From JAWLHU01 sp041690255 (GTDB lineage Bacteria > Bacillota > Sulfobacillia > Symbiobacteriales > Symbiobacteriaceae): DNA of 64,000 nt. Positions 24,198-32,622 of this stretch are shown here, in pieces (positions within the stretch are counted from its first letter, which is position 1; each line of letters starts with the position of its first letter). Location: the NCBI GenBank assembly GCA_041690255.1, contig JAWLHU010000018.1, forward strand, positions 1 to 64,000, in the 5' to 3' direction. Below the pieces are notes generated by a model. That model was given only the letters and a program-made list of their open reading frames with translations, searched no databases and had not been told where the DNA came from. A program made the position numbers and the translations under genes.

Positions 24198-25046
24198 GTG
24201 ACATTGACCCCCATCTACCGGGACGTCTTTCTCAGCCTGGAGGCCTACCGCCAGGGCTCGCCGCTCTGGCCGGCCTTCGAGGCGATCGCCTACCGGCCCA
24301 ACCGGGCCTACTTTGACGGGCTGACCGAGACCTACGGCACCGATCTCTTCGGTCCCGGTGGCCTGCCCGGGGCGGTCCAACAGTCCGCGGTCGCCCTGCA
24401 CGGGGCGCTGCTGCCGGCGCCTTCGTACCGCATGGAGGAACGGGCGGAGGCGATCCTGGAGGCGATCCGTCCGCATCTGCCTGGCCGGCTGCCGGACCTC
24501 TGCCTGGGGACGCTCTTCTTCATCGCCCCGGCGGCGACCCTCTCCATCCGGGGCCGGCCCGCCATCGCCCTGGGGCTGGAGCGGTTCTCGCCCATGCCCC
24601 CATCTACCGGGGAGAAGTTCTGGTACCATCCGGATGAGGTGGTGGAGATGCTGCCGCACGAGGCGGCCCACGCGGTGCGGATGGAGGCGCTCGGCCTGCC
24701 CCCGACACCGCAGCGACTCTGCCTCCTCGACATGGTCCTCCTGGAGGGGACGGCGCTCCTCTTCACCGATCTGCTGTTGGGCAGGGAGACCCTGGGGACC
24801 TTCATGAACCGGGACCAGCTCGCCTGGCACAAGGCACACGATACGGATGTGGTCAACGCCGCCGCCCGGGATTTCGGTGCGACCGGCATGGCGGTCTTCC
24901 GCCGCTACTTCGGGGCGGATGCGCCGGTCAGCGGCTACTACACCGGGCTCTCGCTCTGCCGGCGCTACCTGGAGCGCTACGGGGACGGTGCGATGCAGGA
25001 ACTGCTCCTCCTGCCCTCGACCGAGGTGCTGCGGCGGCTGAGCTGA
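24198..25046 (+). CDS. Putative zinc-dependent protease-like protein (HEAAH motif)
   Basis: A 282-residue soluble protein I cannot assign to a named family with certainty. 'EMLPHEAAHAVRMEAL' contains an HExxH zinc motif, and 'DMVLLEGTALLFTDLL' downstream offers an EG pair of the kind that supplies the third ligand in gluzincins. The layout resembles the DUF2268 group of predicted zinc proteases. There is no signal peptide, so it would act in the cytoplasm. The GTG at 24198 follows GAGGTGG; a GTG at 24189 is an alternative. It lies alone between a terminator and a convergent GNAT gene. Confidence 0.75.
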   Translation: MTLTPIYRDVFLSLEAYRQGSPLWPAFEAIAYRPNRAYFDGLTETYGTDLFGPGGLPGAVQQSAVALHGALLPAPSYRMEERAEAILEAIRPHLPGRLPDLCLGTLFFIAPAATLSIRGRPAIALGLERFSPMPPSTGEKFWYHPDEVVEMLPHEAAHAVRMEALGLPPTPQRLCLLDMVLLEGTALLFTDLLLGRETLGTFMNRDQLAWHKAHDTDVVNAAARDFGATGMAVFRRYFGADAPVSGYYTGLSLCRRYLERYGDGAMQELLLLPSTEVLRRLS

Positions 25047-25059
25047 TGCCCCGCCGGCG

Positions 25060-25536
25060 CTACAGCCCCTTGCCGGTCACGTACCGCTCCAACTGGTAGC
25101 CGGCCCGGCTGAAGAGCGCCTGCGAGGCCTGGTTCTGCTGGAAGATCTGCGCGACCAGGCCACGCGCTCCGATCGCCCGGGCATGCCGTTCGGCTTCATC
25201 GAGCAGGGCCGAGCCGATCCGGCGCCCCCGAAGAGCCGGATGTACCCAGATATCCATGACCACCACCTCGGTCACGCCCGTGAATGGGTTCGGCTGGGGG
25301 AAGAGCAGGGCATGTCCGGCAGGGCCGGGCTCCGGGGTGCCGAGGGCATCGGCCACGAACAGGGCGGCCCCGGGTGTGGCGAGGACGCTGCGGTACATGC
25401 TCTGGAACTGCCGGGCCATCTGCTCGGGCGTAGCGACCAGACGGTCCCGGTCGGTCAGCTGATCCCACGCCGAGGCGAGCCCCCGCTGGATGACCAGGGG
25501 TAGCTCCTCCAGGCGGTAGGGGCGAATCCGTGGCAT
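25060..25536 (-). CDS. GNAT family N-acetyltransferase
   Basis: A 158-residue GNAT-fold acetyltransferase. The acetyl-CoA loop is 'ALRGRRIGSALLDEAERHA' (R/QxxGxG/A pattern), preceded by the 'VVVMDIWVHP' strand. Length is typical of a single-domain GNAT. The ATG at 25536 has AGGAGGGGG upstream. It is convergent with the HEAAH-motif gene. The acceptor substrate is not predictable. Confidence 0.88.
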   Translation of the reverse strand: MPRIRPYRLEELPLVIQRGLASAWDQLTDRDRLVATPEQMARQFQSMYRSVLATPGAALFVADALGTPEPGPAGHALLFPQPNPFTGVTEVVVMDIWVHPALRGRRIGSALLDEAERHARAIGARGLVAQIFQQNQASQALFSRAGYQLERYVTGKGL

Positions 25537-25633
25537 CGGGCCCCCTCCTCTCATCCTGCCTCATCCTATGCGGGATTTGGCTTGTGAAGCCCTGTGCCCG
25601 AGCGCTATACTGTGGGAGAAAGGGGGCCTGACT

Positions 25634-25972
25634 GTGGGGAGCGACCGCTGGCAGGGAGCCACCACCGAGCGCGGCAAGCCACGGGTCTATATTCAGCAGT
25701 ACCTGGACCTGAAGCTGCCGGAGGCGGAGTACACGCGTATTTGCAAGGAGTTGGGCCTGGAGAAGCCCTTCGAGGAAGAGGCGGCCACCCAGGTGATGGA
25801 GGCGTTCCTGGAGGACCAGGATGATGGCTCGCAGTGCGAGTCGGTCCATATCCAGCGGGGCGATGGGATCGTGATCTTGATGACCGTGATCTCCTTTCCG
25901 TATAAGCAAGCGACCTACGACCAACTCCTGGCCGCCTACGTGGCCAAGAAGTCGCTGGGTCAGCACGAGTAG
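25634..25972 (+). CDS. Hypothetical protein (112 aa)
   Basis: A small soluble alpha/beta protein I do not recognise. The sequence is acidic in the middle ('EDQDDGSQCESVHIQ') and ends 'YVAKKSLGQHE'. GTG at 25634 is selected because GGGGG lies 7 bases upstream; the open frame runs 22 codons further upstream without a ribosome site. A clear terminator follows 8 bp past the stop. No domain-based function can be offered. Confidence 0.65.
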   Translation: MGSDRWQGATTERGKPRVYIQQYLDLKLPEAEYTRICKELGLEKPFEEEAATQVMEAFLEDQDDGSQCESVHIQRGDGIVILMTVISFPYKQATYDQLLAAYVAKKSLGQHE

Positions 25973-25980
25973 TGGCCAGG

Positions 25981-26005
25981 GCGCCCCGGGAGACCGGGGC
26001 GCTTT
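25981..26005 (+). terminator. Terminator after hypothetical gene
   Basis: GCGCCCCGG pairs with CCGGGGCGC around a 4-base loop, followed by TTT. Confidence 0.8.
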
Positions 26006-26139
26006 GCACGTGTGGAGGGCAAATCGTCTCAAGTGACCAAGGATTCCTCCGCGGGAGGCCGAACTATCACAACAGAGGCAACCGGCGGAAGAGTGGTCTA
26101 CCATGAACGTAGGTGCGTGACAGGAAGGAAGGCGAGCAC

Positions 26140-27552
26140 ATGATCGATCCAGCGGTTCTGCAACAGCTAAGTGCCATAGTGGGTCCTGACTGGTGCCTGA
26201 CCAGTCCGGCCGACCTGCTGACCTACTCCTACTCCGCCACCCCGCGCTATCAACGCCTGCCCGATCTTGTCCTCCTCCCGCGGACCACCGCAGAGGTGGC
26301 CGAGATCATGCAGGTGGCCCATGCCAACCGGATCGGCGTCCACACCCGGGGCTCGGGCACCAACCTCTCCGCCGGCACCGTCCCGGTGGATGGGGGCATC
26401 GTCCTCGCCCTGCACCGCATGACCAGCATAAAAGAGATCGATCAGGAGAATCTGACAGCCACGGTCGAGCCGGGCGTGATCACTTCGAAGCTGCACCAGG
26501 CGGTGGAGGCGCTGGGCCTCTTCTACCCGCCGGACCCGGGATCCATGAACACATCGACCCTGGGCGGGAACATGGCGGAGACCTCGGGCGGCCTGCGGGG
26601 CCTGAAGTACGGGGTGACCAAGGACTATGTCATGGCGGTGGAGGCGGTTACCGCCGATGGGCGCATCTTCCGGGCCGGCGGCAAGAACATGAAGGATGTG
26701 GCCGGCTACGACCTGGTGAAGCTGCTCTGCGGCTCCGAGGGGACCCTGGCGATCATCACCGAGATCACGCTGAAGCTGCTGCCGCTGCCGGAGGCGAAGC
26801 GGACAGCCCTGGCCGCCTTCGCTGACATGGACAGCGCCGCCCGGACGGTCAGCCGGATCATCGCCGAGAAGATCATCCCCTGTACGCTGGAGTTCATGGA
26901 CAACGGGACGATCCGGGCGGTGGAGGCCTTCTCGCAGATCGGACTCCCGGTGGATGCCGAAGCGTTACTGCTGATTCAGCAAGACGGCCCACAGATGATC
27001 TGCGAGCGGGATATCGCCCGCATTGCGGAGATCTGCACCGCAGAGGGGGCCTTCTCGGTGAAGATGGCGACCGATCCCACCGAGGAGGCCGCCCTGATGG
27101 CAGCCCGGCGCGGCGCCATCCCCGCCCTGGCCAGGCGCAGGCCGACCACGATCCTGGAGGATGCGACCGTACCCCGGAGCAAGATCGCCCCCATGGTGGC
27201 CGAGATCCGGCGGATCGCTGCCAAGTACAATGTCGACATCTGCACATTCGGCCATGCCGGCGACGGCAATCTCCATCCGACCTGCATGACCGACGAGCGG
27301 GACGGGGAGGAGCTCCACCGGGTCGAGGAGGCGTTCGCCGAGATCTACGAGGCCGCACTCGGTATGGGCGGCACGATCACGGGCGAGCACGGGGTGGGTG
27401 AGTCGAAGTCGCCCTATCTCGAGTGGAAGGTCGGGCCGGTGGGGATCGACCTCATGAAGGCGATCAAGCAGGCCTTCGATCCCCTGGGCATTCTGAACCC
27501 GGGGAAGATCTTCGCCAAGGAGAGCCGCAAGCGGGTGGTGGTGCGGTCATGA
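26140..27552 (+). CDS. glcD: FAD-linked oxidase, GlcD type
   Basis: A 470-residue flavoprotein of the GlcD / D-lactate dehydrogenase family, oxidising a 2-hydroxy acid. The FAD-binding segments are 'GVHTRGSGTNLSAGTVPVDGGIV' (given in part) and 'PPDPGSMNTSTLGGNMAETSGG'. The C-terminal cap has 'FGHAGDGNLHPT' and ends 'FDPLGILNPGKIF', both characteristic. GGAAGG lies 7 bases before the ATG. Its stop overlaps the start of the Fe-S subunit as ATGA, so the two proteins are made together. Glycolate and D-lactate are the likeliest substrates. Confidence 0.9.
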   Translation: MIDPAVLQQLSAIVGPDWCLTSPADLLTYSYSATPRYQRLPDLVLLPRTTAEVAEIMQVAHANRIGVHTRGSGTNLSAGTVPVDGGIVLALHRMTSIKEIDQENLTATVEPGVITSKLHQAVEALGLFYPPDPGSMNTSTLGGNMAETSGGLRGLKYGVTKDYVMAVEAVTADGRIFRAGGKNMKDVAGYDLVKLLCGSEGTLAIITEITLKLLPLPEAKRTALAAFADMDSAARTVSRIIAEKIIPCTLEFMDNGTIRAVEAFSQIGLPVDAEALLLIQQDGPQMICERDIARIAEICTAEGAFSVKMATDPTEEAALMAARRGAIPALARRRPTTILEDATVPRSKIAPMVAEIRRIAAKYNVDICTFGHAGDGNLHPTCMTDERDGEELHRVEEAFAEIYEAALGMGGTITGEHGVGESKSPYLEWKVGPVGIDLMKAIKQAFDPLGILNPGKIFAKESRKRVVVRS

Positions 27553-28832
27553 GCCAGGTGAAGTTGCCGGTGGAACTGCCCGAGGATCTGCTGGTCAGTT
27601 GCATGCGCTGTGGCTTCTGCCTGCCGGCCTGCCCGACATACCGGGAGAAGGAGGTCGAGTCGGCCAGCCCCCGTGGCCGCATCGCCCTGATCCGAGCGGT
27701 CATGGATGAGCGGCTGGCGATCCTGGATATCGCTGAGAAACTGGACGCCTGCCTGGGCTGCCGGGCCTGCGAACCGGCCTGTCCGGCGGGGGTTCACTAC
27801 GGGGCCATATTGGAGCAGGGGCGGGCAGCGGTCACGGCAGCCCGGCCCAATCCCTGGCCCATGCGCTTCGCCTATCACTACCTGCTGGGCAGCCCGCTGG
27901 GGATTAAGCTGGCCGGCTGGGGGCTCTGGCTCTACCAGCGGCTCGGTCTGCGCCGACTAGCCCGGGCGCTCGGGCTGGTGGAGCGAATCGGCGGCAAGGG
28001 GCTGGCCGACATGGAACGGGCCGTGCCGGAGGCCGCCTCGCCCTGGCGGCGTGCCTCGCTACGCCGCCTCACGCCGGCTGTGGGCGAGCGGCGCCTGCGG
28101 ATCGGCTTCTTCCGTGGCTGCGTCTCCGATATCGTCTTCTTCGAGACGAATCGGAATGCGATCGAGGTGCTGAGCCGGCTGGGCTGCGAGGTCGATCTGC
28201 CGCCGGGGCAGGGCTGCTGCGGGGCCGTGCACGGGCACGCCGGCGAGCACGACCTGGCGGTGGCACAGGCGAAGCGGAATATCGCCGCCTTTGAGCAGGG
28301 AGGCTACGACTACATTGTGAACACCGCCGGCGGCTGTGGTGCTGCGCTCAAGGAGTATGGGCATTTGCTGGCCGGTGATCCCGCCTGGGCCGAGCGGGCG
28401 AAGCGGTTTGCCACCGCCTGCCGGGACTTCTCGGAACTGGTCGACCAGCTCGGGCCGCTTCCCATGGGTGCGATGCCGGGCACGTACACCTATCAAGACT
28501 CCTGCCACCTGCGCAATGTGCAGAAGGTCTCGCAGCCCCCGCGCAACCTGCTCAAGGCGATCCCAGGGGCGGAGTTCGTAGAACTCCCCGAGTCGGACCG
28601 CTGTTGTGGTGCGGCCGGCACCTACGCGATCACGCAGGCGCTGCTCTCCGATCAGATCCTCGACAGGAAGAGCGGGCAGGTTCGATCCACCGGCGCCTCG
28701 ACCCTGGTGGTAGCCAATCCGCCCTGCCAGTTGGAGATGATCGAGGGAATGGAGCGGGCCGGTCTGGCAGACCGGGTGCAGGTGAAGCACATCGCCGATG
28801 TGCTGGCCGAGGCCCTGCGGCGAACCACCTGA
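27549..28832 (+). CDS. glcF: Iron-sulfur oxidase subunit, GlcF type
   Basis: A 427-residue electron-transfer partner of the preceding flavoprotein. Two ferredoxin-type clusters are visible near the N-terminus ('CMRCGFCLPACP' and 'CLGCRACEPACP'). Two CCG domains follow, with 'GCCGAVHGHAGEHD' and 'DRCCGAAGTYAI'; such domains bind non-cubane or further Fe-S centres. It should pass electrons from 2-hydroxy-acid oxidation to the quinone pool. The start overlaps the glcD stop by 4 bp. No third subunit (GlcE) is present, so this is the two-component form. Confidence 0.9.
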   Translation: MSQVKLPVELPEDLLVSCMRCGFCLPACPTYREKEVESASPRGRIALIRAVMDERLAILDIAEKLDACLGCRACEPACPAGVHYGAILEQGRAAVTAARPNPWPMRFAYHYLLGSPLGIKLAGWGLWLYQRLGLRRLARALGLVERIGGKGLADMERAVPEAASPWRRASLRRLTPAVGERRLRIGFFRGCVSDIVFFETNRNAIEVLSRLGCEVDLPPGQGCCGAVHGHAGEHDLAVAQAKRNIAAFEQGGYDYIVNTAGGCGAALKEYGHLLAGDPAWAERAKRFATACRDFSELVDQLGPLPMGAMPGTYTYQDSCHLRNVQKVSQPPRNLLKAIPGAEFVELPESDRCCGAAGTYAITQALLSDQILDRKSGQVRSTGASTLVVANPPCQLEMIEGMERAGLADRVQVKHIADVLAEALRRTT

Positions 28833-28984
28833 TCTTGCTAACCGTGGGTATCGGGTTTTCGGCGTCGGATTGCGGGCATGCTAGAGCCGCGGGATAGCGT
28901 ATCCCACCTTCCCACCTTCATGAACGAAGGGGAGCTTCGTGCTCGCGGAAGGCAAGACGACGTTGATGGAGGGGCACGAGGAAG

Positions 28985-29317
28985 ATGACGAAGACTGTGT
29001 ATGTTGGCAACCTGCCGTGGGCCGTGACGAACGAGGACCTGGAGCAGGCGGTGGGACAGTACGCCCAGGTGATCTCCGCCCGTGTGGCGACAGACCGGGA
29101 GACCGGTCGTTCCCGTGGATTCGGCTTCGTTGAGGTCCCGGATGAGCAGGCCGATGCCGTGATCAGTGGACTGAATGGGTCCGAGTGGGCTGGCCGTGCC
29201 CTGACGGTCAACGAGGCCAAACCCCGTGAGGAGCGCCCCGCCGGCGGTGGGGTTGGCGGCGGCGGGAACCGAGGTGGCTTCGGTGGTGGTCGTGGCGGCG
29301 GCGGACGTCGCTTCTAG
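28985..29317 (+). CDS. RRM-domain RNA-binding protein with Gly/Arg-rich tail
   Basis: A 110-residue protein: one RNA recognition motif (residues 3-82) and a tail of about 28 residues rich in Gly and Arg. RNP2 is 'VYVGNLPW' and RNP1 'RGFGFVEV', both with the aromatic residues needed for RNA binding. Architecture matches glycine-rich, cold-induced RNA-binding proteins of cyanobacteria. A GAGGAAG or GGAGGGG site precedes the ATG. The leader contains a 6-bp hairpin (ACGAAG with CTTCGT, about 28923-28940). The gene is single and ends in a terminator. Confidence 0.92.
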   Translation: MTKTVYVGNLPWAVTNEDLEQAVGQYAQVISARVATDRETGRSRGFGFVEVPDEQADAVISGLNGSEWAGRALTVNEAKPREERPAGGGVGGGGNRGGFGGGRGGGGRRF

Positions 29318-29329
29318 GCGCAAAGGCAA

Positions 29330-29362
29330 AGCCCGGTGCAGGCGCACCGGGCTATTCTTCTG
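29330..29362 (+). terminator. Terminator after RRM protein gene
   Basis: A perfect 10-bp stem (29330-29339 with 29344-29353) and ATTCTTCT on the 3' side. Confidence 0.85.
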
Positions 29363-29376
29363 CGTCGTTAGGCCTT

Positions 29377-29808
29377 CTAGTCAGATTCGGCGCTATCCTC
29401 TTGGAGCAGTTCGGCGGGAATCGGGCGGCGACCCATCATCCCCTCATACAGGCCGTGGTACCACCGCACCTCGGACTCACCTGGCTTCCAACAGAGCAGG
29501 ACATCCTGGCCGCCTATGCGCGCCGGGAAGTCCACCAGGTAACCACCCTTCACCTCGCCCCCCAACTCGCGGACACGCTCAAGCTGTCCTTGAGCCAGAA
29601 TGCGCAGGAAGTCGAGTTCGGCCTCCTCCTTCAGGAAGGTGTAGGCATCGACCCGATCGTCCCGCCGGTTAGCCTCTACCTTGGCCTGCTTCAGACGCCA
29701 GTCCTTCTCCTGGATCTCACCGTCCATGGAGCGCAGGCGGCTGATGATCCGCTCCAAGTCAGGGATGAGACGGTTGACATCGACGGGAGTGAAGTAGCGG
29801 TCGGGCAC
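29377..29808 (-). CDS. DUF2203 family protein
   Basis: A 143-residue soluble protein matching DUF2203 along its length: 'RYFTPVDVNRLIPDLERII' at the start, a helical middle, 'GGYLVDFPARIGGQDVLLCW' and 'VRWYHGLYEGMMGRRPI'. The family is widespread and has no known function. The GTG at 29808 is chosen because AGGAGG is 8 bases upstream, whereas an ATG at 29814 would be only 2 bases from it. A near-consensus promoter lies at 29853-29881. It converges on the RRM gene. Confidence 0.85.
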   Translation of the reverse strand: MPDRYFTPVDVNRLIPDLERIISRLRSMDGEIQEKDWRLKQAKVEANRRDDRVDAYTFLKEEAELDFLRILAQGQLERVRELGGEVKGGYLVDFPARIGGQDVLLCWKPGESEVRWYHGLYEGMMGRRPIPAELLQEDSAESD

Positions 29809-29852
29809 GCCCATCACCTCCTCTCCTATTGGTGTGGGGCTGTTCACCGCGA

Positions 29853-29881
29853 ATTATAGGGAACAAACGGGCAGAAGTCAA
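29853..29881 (-). promoter_or_regulatory. Sigma-A-type promoter of DUF2203 gene
   Basis: On the minus strand TTGACT (29876-29881) and TATAAT (29853-29858) are separated by exactly 17 bp, about 45 bp before the start codon. Confidence 0.8.
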
Positions 29882-29998
29882 ACGATGGGGGCAGGAGGTC
29901 GAAGAATGCGGTGCGGTGCCAGTACCAGGAGAGGGCTCGAGACCGTCCTAAGCGTGTGATCCCGGAAGACTCGCAGTGTCGCTGCACGTTTGATAAGA

Positions 29999-30027
29999 TT
30001 GGCTGGACAAGCCCGATGGGATACAGT
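29999..30027 (+). promoter_or_regulatory. Candidate folE promoter
   Basis: TTGGCT (29999-30004) and TACAGT (30022-30027) are 17 bp apart, 50 bp before the folE start. Confidence 0.55.
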
Positions 30028-30077
30028 CTGTGCGTGAGCGACCAGCGGGCGGGAGTACGTTTGGGAAAGGCGGTGCC

Positions 30078-30653
30078 ATGGTGACCGTTGATAAGGACAA
30101 GATCAAGACTGCGGTTCGTATGATTCTGGAGGCGGTTGGTGAGAACCCGGACCGGGAGGGACTACTGGACACACCCCGCCGTGTCGCCGACTTCTACGAG
30201 GAGGTCTTCGCCGGTCTTCACCGGGACCCGGCTGATCGGCTCTCGGCCATCTTCAGCGAGGATCACGATGAGATGGTCATCGTGCGGGATATCTCCTTTG
30301 AATCCATGTGCGAGCACCATCTTGTGCCGTTCATCGGGAAGGCCCATGTGGTCTACATTCCGAACAAGGGACGGGTAGTCGGGCTCTCCAAGCTCGCCCG
30401 GATCGTGGAGGACTTCTCTCGCCGGCCACAGCTCCAGGAGCGGCTCACCTCGCAGATTGCCGACCTGCTCATGGAGAAGCTGGAGCCGCAGGGGGTCATG
30501 GTGGTCTGCGAGGCAGAGCACATGTGCATGACCATGCGCGGCGTCCGCAAGCCAGGCGCCTCCACCGTCACCTCGGCCGTCCGGGGCGTGCTGGAGACCA
30601 ATATCGCCACCCGAGCCGAGGCCATGTCGCTGATCAAGGGCTTCCCGCGCTAG
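30078..30653 (+). CDS. folE: GTP cyclohydrolase I
   Basis: A 191-residue enzyme that converts GTP to 7,8-dihydroneopterin triphosphate, the first step of folate (and queuosine) synthesis. 'GLLDTPRRVADFYEEVF', zinc-site 'SMCEHHLVPF' and 'CEAEHMCMTMRGV' include the expected Cys and His ligands. Length is that of the compact bacterial enzyme. ATG at 30078 with AAAGGCGG upstream is preferred over the longer frame. It stands alone with its own promoter and terminator, away from other folate genes. Confidence 0.95.
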   Translation: MVTVDKDKIKTAVRMILEAVGENPDREGLLDTPRRVADFYEEVFAGLHRDPADRLSAIFSEDHDEMVIVRDISFESMCEHHLVPFIGKAHVVYIPNKGRVVGLSKLARIVEDFSRRPQLQERLTSQIADLLMEKLEPQGVMVVCEAEHMCMTMRGVRKPGASTVTSAVRGVLETNIATRAEAMSLIKGFPR

Positions 30654-30662
30654 ACCAGGCAG

Positions 30663-30692
30663 CCGCTCTCCACACGGAGGGCGGTTTTCTTT
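30663..30692 (+). terminator. Terminator of folE
   Basis: CCGCTCTCC pairs with GGAGGGCGG (one G-U pair), followed by TTTTCTTT. Confidence 0.88.
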
Positions 30693-30788
30693 CCCACAAG
30701 TTCCTCGCATTCTCATCGGAACCGTAAACCTTCACCGTCCGTCAAATAGTGTATGGACATCTCTTATACACAAACGAGGTGACGGGTT

Positions 30789-32567
30789 TTGCGGAAGCCG
30801 ACCCGGTTCTGGGGCCTCCTCCTCTCCGCGACGCTGTTGGCAAGCAGCATACCGGCGGCATCGGCCGCCGATCCATCGCCGCTCCGGCTCTATGTGAATG
30901 GTCGAGAGCTCTTCATGCCCTCTCCCGTTGTCATCCGCGATGGTCGCACTCTGGTGCCCATGCGGGCCTACCTGGAATCACTGGGAGCGACCGTTCAGTG
31001 GCAACCGCCTGACCAGGTCACCGCTCAGTTGGAGAACCGGTCCGTCCATATGACGATCGGCTCCACCACCGCCCTGGTCGATGGTCAGGAGGTGAAGCTC
31101 GATGTACCGGCCCAGTTGATCGATGACCGGACCTACCTCCCCCTCCGGTTCCTCTCCGAAGGGCTGGGTGCCGGTGTCGATTACGACGGCAAGAGCGTCT
31201 CCGTCCGGATCAACGGACCGCAGCGCATTCAGGTGATCGACGGGCCCCTGAATGTCCGGCAAAGCCCGTCACTCACGGCCCCGGTCGTGATAACGGTCCC
31301 CAATGGAACCACCTTTGAATGGGTGAACCAGCAGGGGACCTGGAGCCAGGTCCGGCTCCCCAAGGGGCAGTTGGGGTGGGTTGCGACCCAGTACACCCGA
31401 CGGGTCATGGCCGGACCACTGGTCTCCCCCTTCCAATCTGACCTCTCCCGGGCGGAGGGCTTCCTCCAGATCGGCAACCGCTGCCTGGGTGCCACCCCCG
31501 TGATCAGCGACCGGCTTCACGTGCCCCTCCGGCAGACGGTGGCAGCCTTGGGTGGATCGGTCACACAGACCGGCACATCTGCCCGGGTCCAGTTAAACGG
31601 GCGGACGCTGATCCTGACACCGGGCGAGACTGCGGCCAGCATCGATGGTGCGGTGGTCCAGATCGAGCCGGCTCCCACCGTGGTCGGGGGGCAGATCCTG
31701 ATCAGCGCCCGAGCGCTTTCGGACCAGTTTCACCTCGGCCTGACCTGGAACGACCAGCTTCGTGTCGCCACCCTGGGGCCTACCCCGGGAGCGTTGGTCT
31801 GCAACCCCCAGTCACCGGTCCAGGCCTACGCCATCATGGATGCCGAGACCGGGCTGATCCTGGCCGAGTACCGCTCCCGGCAGCAGACGGCCGTCGCATC
31901 CATCACCAAGATTATGACCGCCCTGCTGGGCGTCGAACTGGCCGATGCAAACACGACGGTGACGGTCAGCCCGCGTGCAGCCTCGCAGATTGGTACCAGC
32001 GTCTACCTGCGGACTGGCGAGCAGCGGACCATGCGGGAACTGCTCCTCGGTCTCATGCTCGTCTCCGGGAACGATGCAGCCAGTGCCATTGCGGAGCACC
32101 TGGGAGGGTCGGAGCCCGCCTTCGCCCGGACCATGACCGACCGGGCCATCGCCCTTGGCGCTCGGCAGACACTCTTCCTGAACGGCTCGGGCCTGGACGA
32201 TTGGGTCAACCCTTACAGCACGGCCCGTGACATGGCGCTGATCACCCAGTACGCCCTGCAGAACCCGGAGTTCCGGGTCTATGTCAGCCAGTCGGAGGCG
32301 CGCATTCCGGGTCCCTCCGGTACCCGCCTGCTGACGAACAAGAACGACTTTGTCCTGAAGTATGCGGGAGCGACCGGGGTAAAGAACGGCTGGACGGAGA
32401 AGGCGAACCACACGCTGGTCGCATCGGCCTACCGGAACAACCGGGAGCTGATCGTGGTCGTGCTGGGCGCCCCCACCCGAACCACCCTTTACGATCAGGC
32501 GATGAAGTTGATGGACCAGGGCTTCGCACTGGCCGACCAGGCCTGGCTGCTCAAGCCCGACCGCTGA
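30789..32567 (+). CDS. D-alanyl-D-alanine carboxypeptidase with copper-amine-oxidase-like and SH3 domains
   Basis: A 592-residue secreted enzyme. After a signal peptide (about 1-27) come a copper-amine-oxidase N-terminal-type domain (about 30-135), a bacterial SH3 domain (about 140-200, 'LNVRQSPSLTAPV'), a second copper-amine-oxidase-type domain (about 215-330), then a peptidase S11 domain (about 345-592). Catalytic motifs are SITK near 371, SGN near 426, and KNG near 531, where most relatives have KTG. It trims peptidoglycan stem peptides; DacF-type roles in spores are possible. Start is TTG at 30789 with GAGGTG 7 bases upstream. Confidence 0.9.
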   Translation: MRKPTRFWGLLLSATLLASSIPAASAADPSPLRLYVNGRELFMPSPVVIRDGRTLVPMRAYLESLGATVQWQPPDQVTAQLENRSVHMTIGSTTALVDGQEVKLDVPAQLIDDRTYLPLRFLSEGLGAGVDYDGKSVSVRINGPQRIQVIDGPLNVRQSPSLTAPVVITVPNGTTFEWVNQQGTWSQVRLPKGQLGWVATQYTRRVMAGPLVSPFQSDLSRAEGFLQIGNRCLGATPVISDRLHVPLRQTVAALGGSVTQTGTSARVQLNGRTLILTPGETAASIDGAVVQIEPAPTVVGGQILISARALSDQFHLGLTWNDQLRVATLGPTPGALVCNPQSPVQAYAIMDAETGLILAEYRSRQQTAVASITKIMTALLGVELADANTTVTVSPRAASQIGTSVYLRTGEQRTMRELLLGLMLVSGNDAASAIAEHLGGSEPAFARTMTDRAIALGARQTLFLNGSGLDDWVNPYSTARDMALITQYALQNPEFRVYVSQSEARIPGPSGTRLLTNKNDFVLKYAGATGVKNGWTEKANHTLVASAYRNNRELIVVVLGAPTRTTLYDQAMKLMDQGFALADQAWLLKPDR

Positions 32568-32576
32568 CCTGCATGA

Positions 32577-32610
32577 AAACGAGCCTCTGCCAGCCGGCAG
32601 AGGCTCGTTT
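32577..32610. terminator. Bidirectional terminator
   Basis: A perfect 15-bp stem (32577-32591 with 32596-32610) ending in TTT lies between the carboxypeptidase and the convergent small Cys-rich gene. AAA on the other flank makes it work on both strands. Confidence 0.88.
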
Positions 32611-32622
32611 GCTGTTGAGCGA

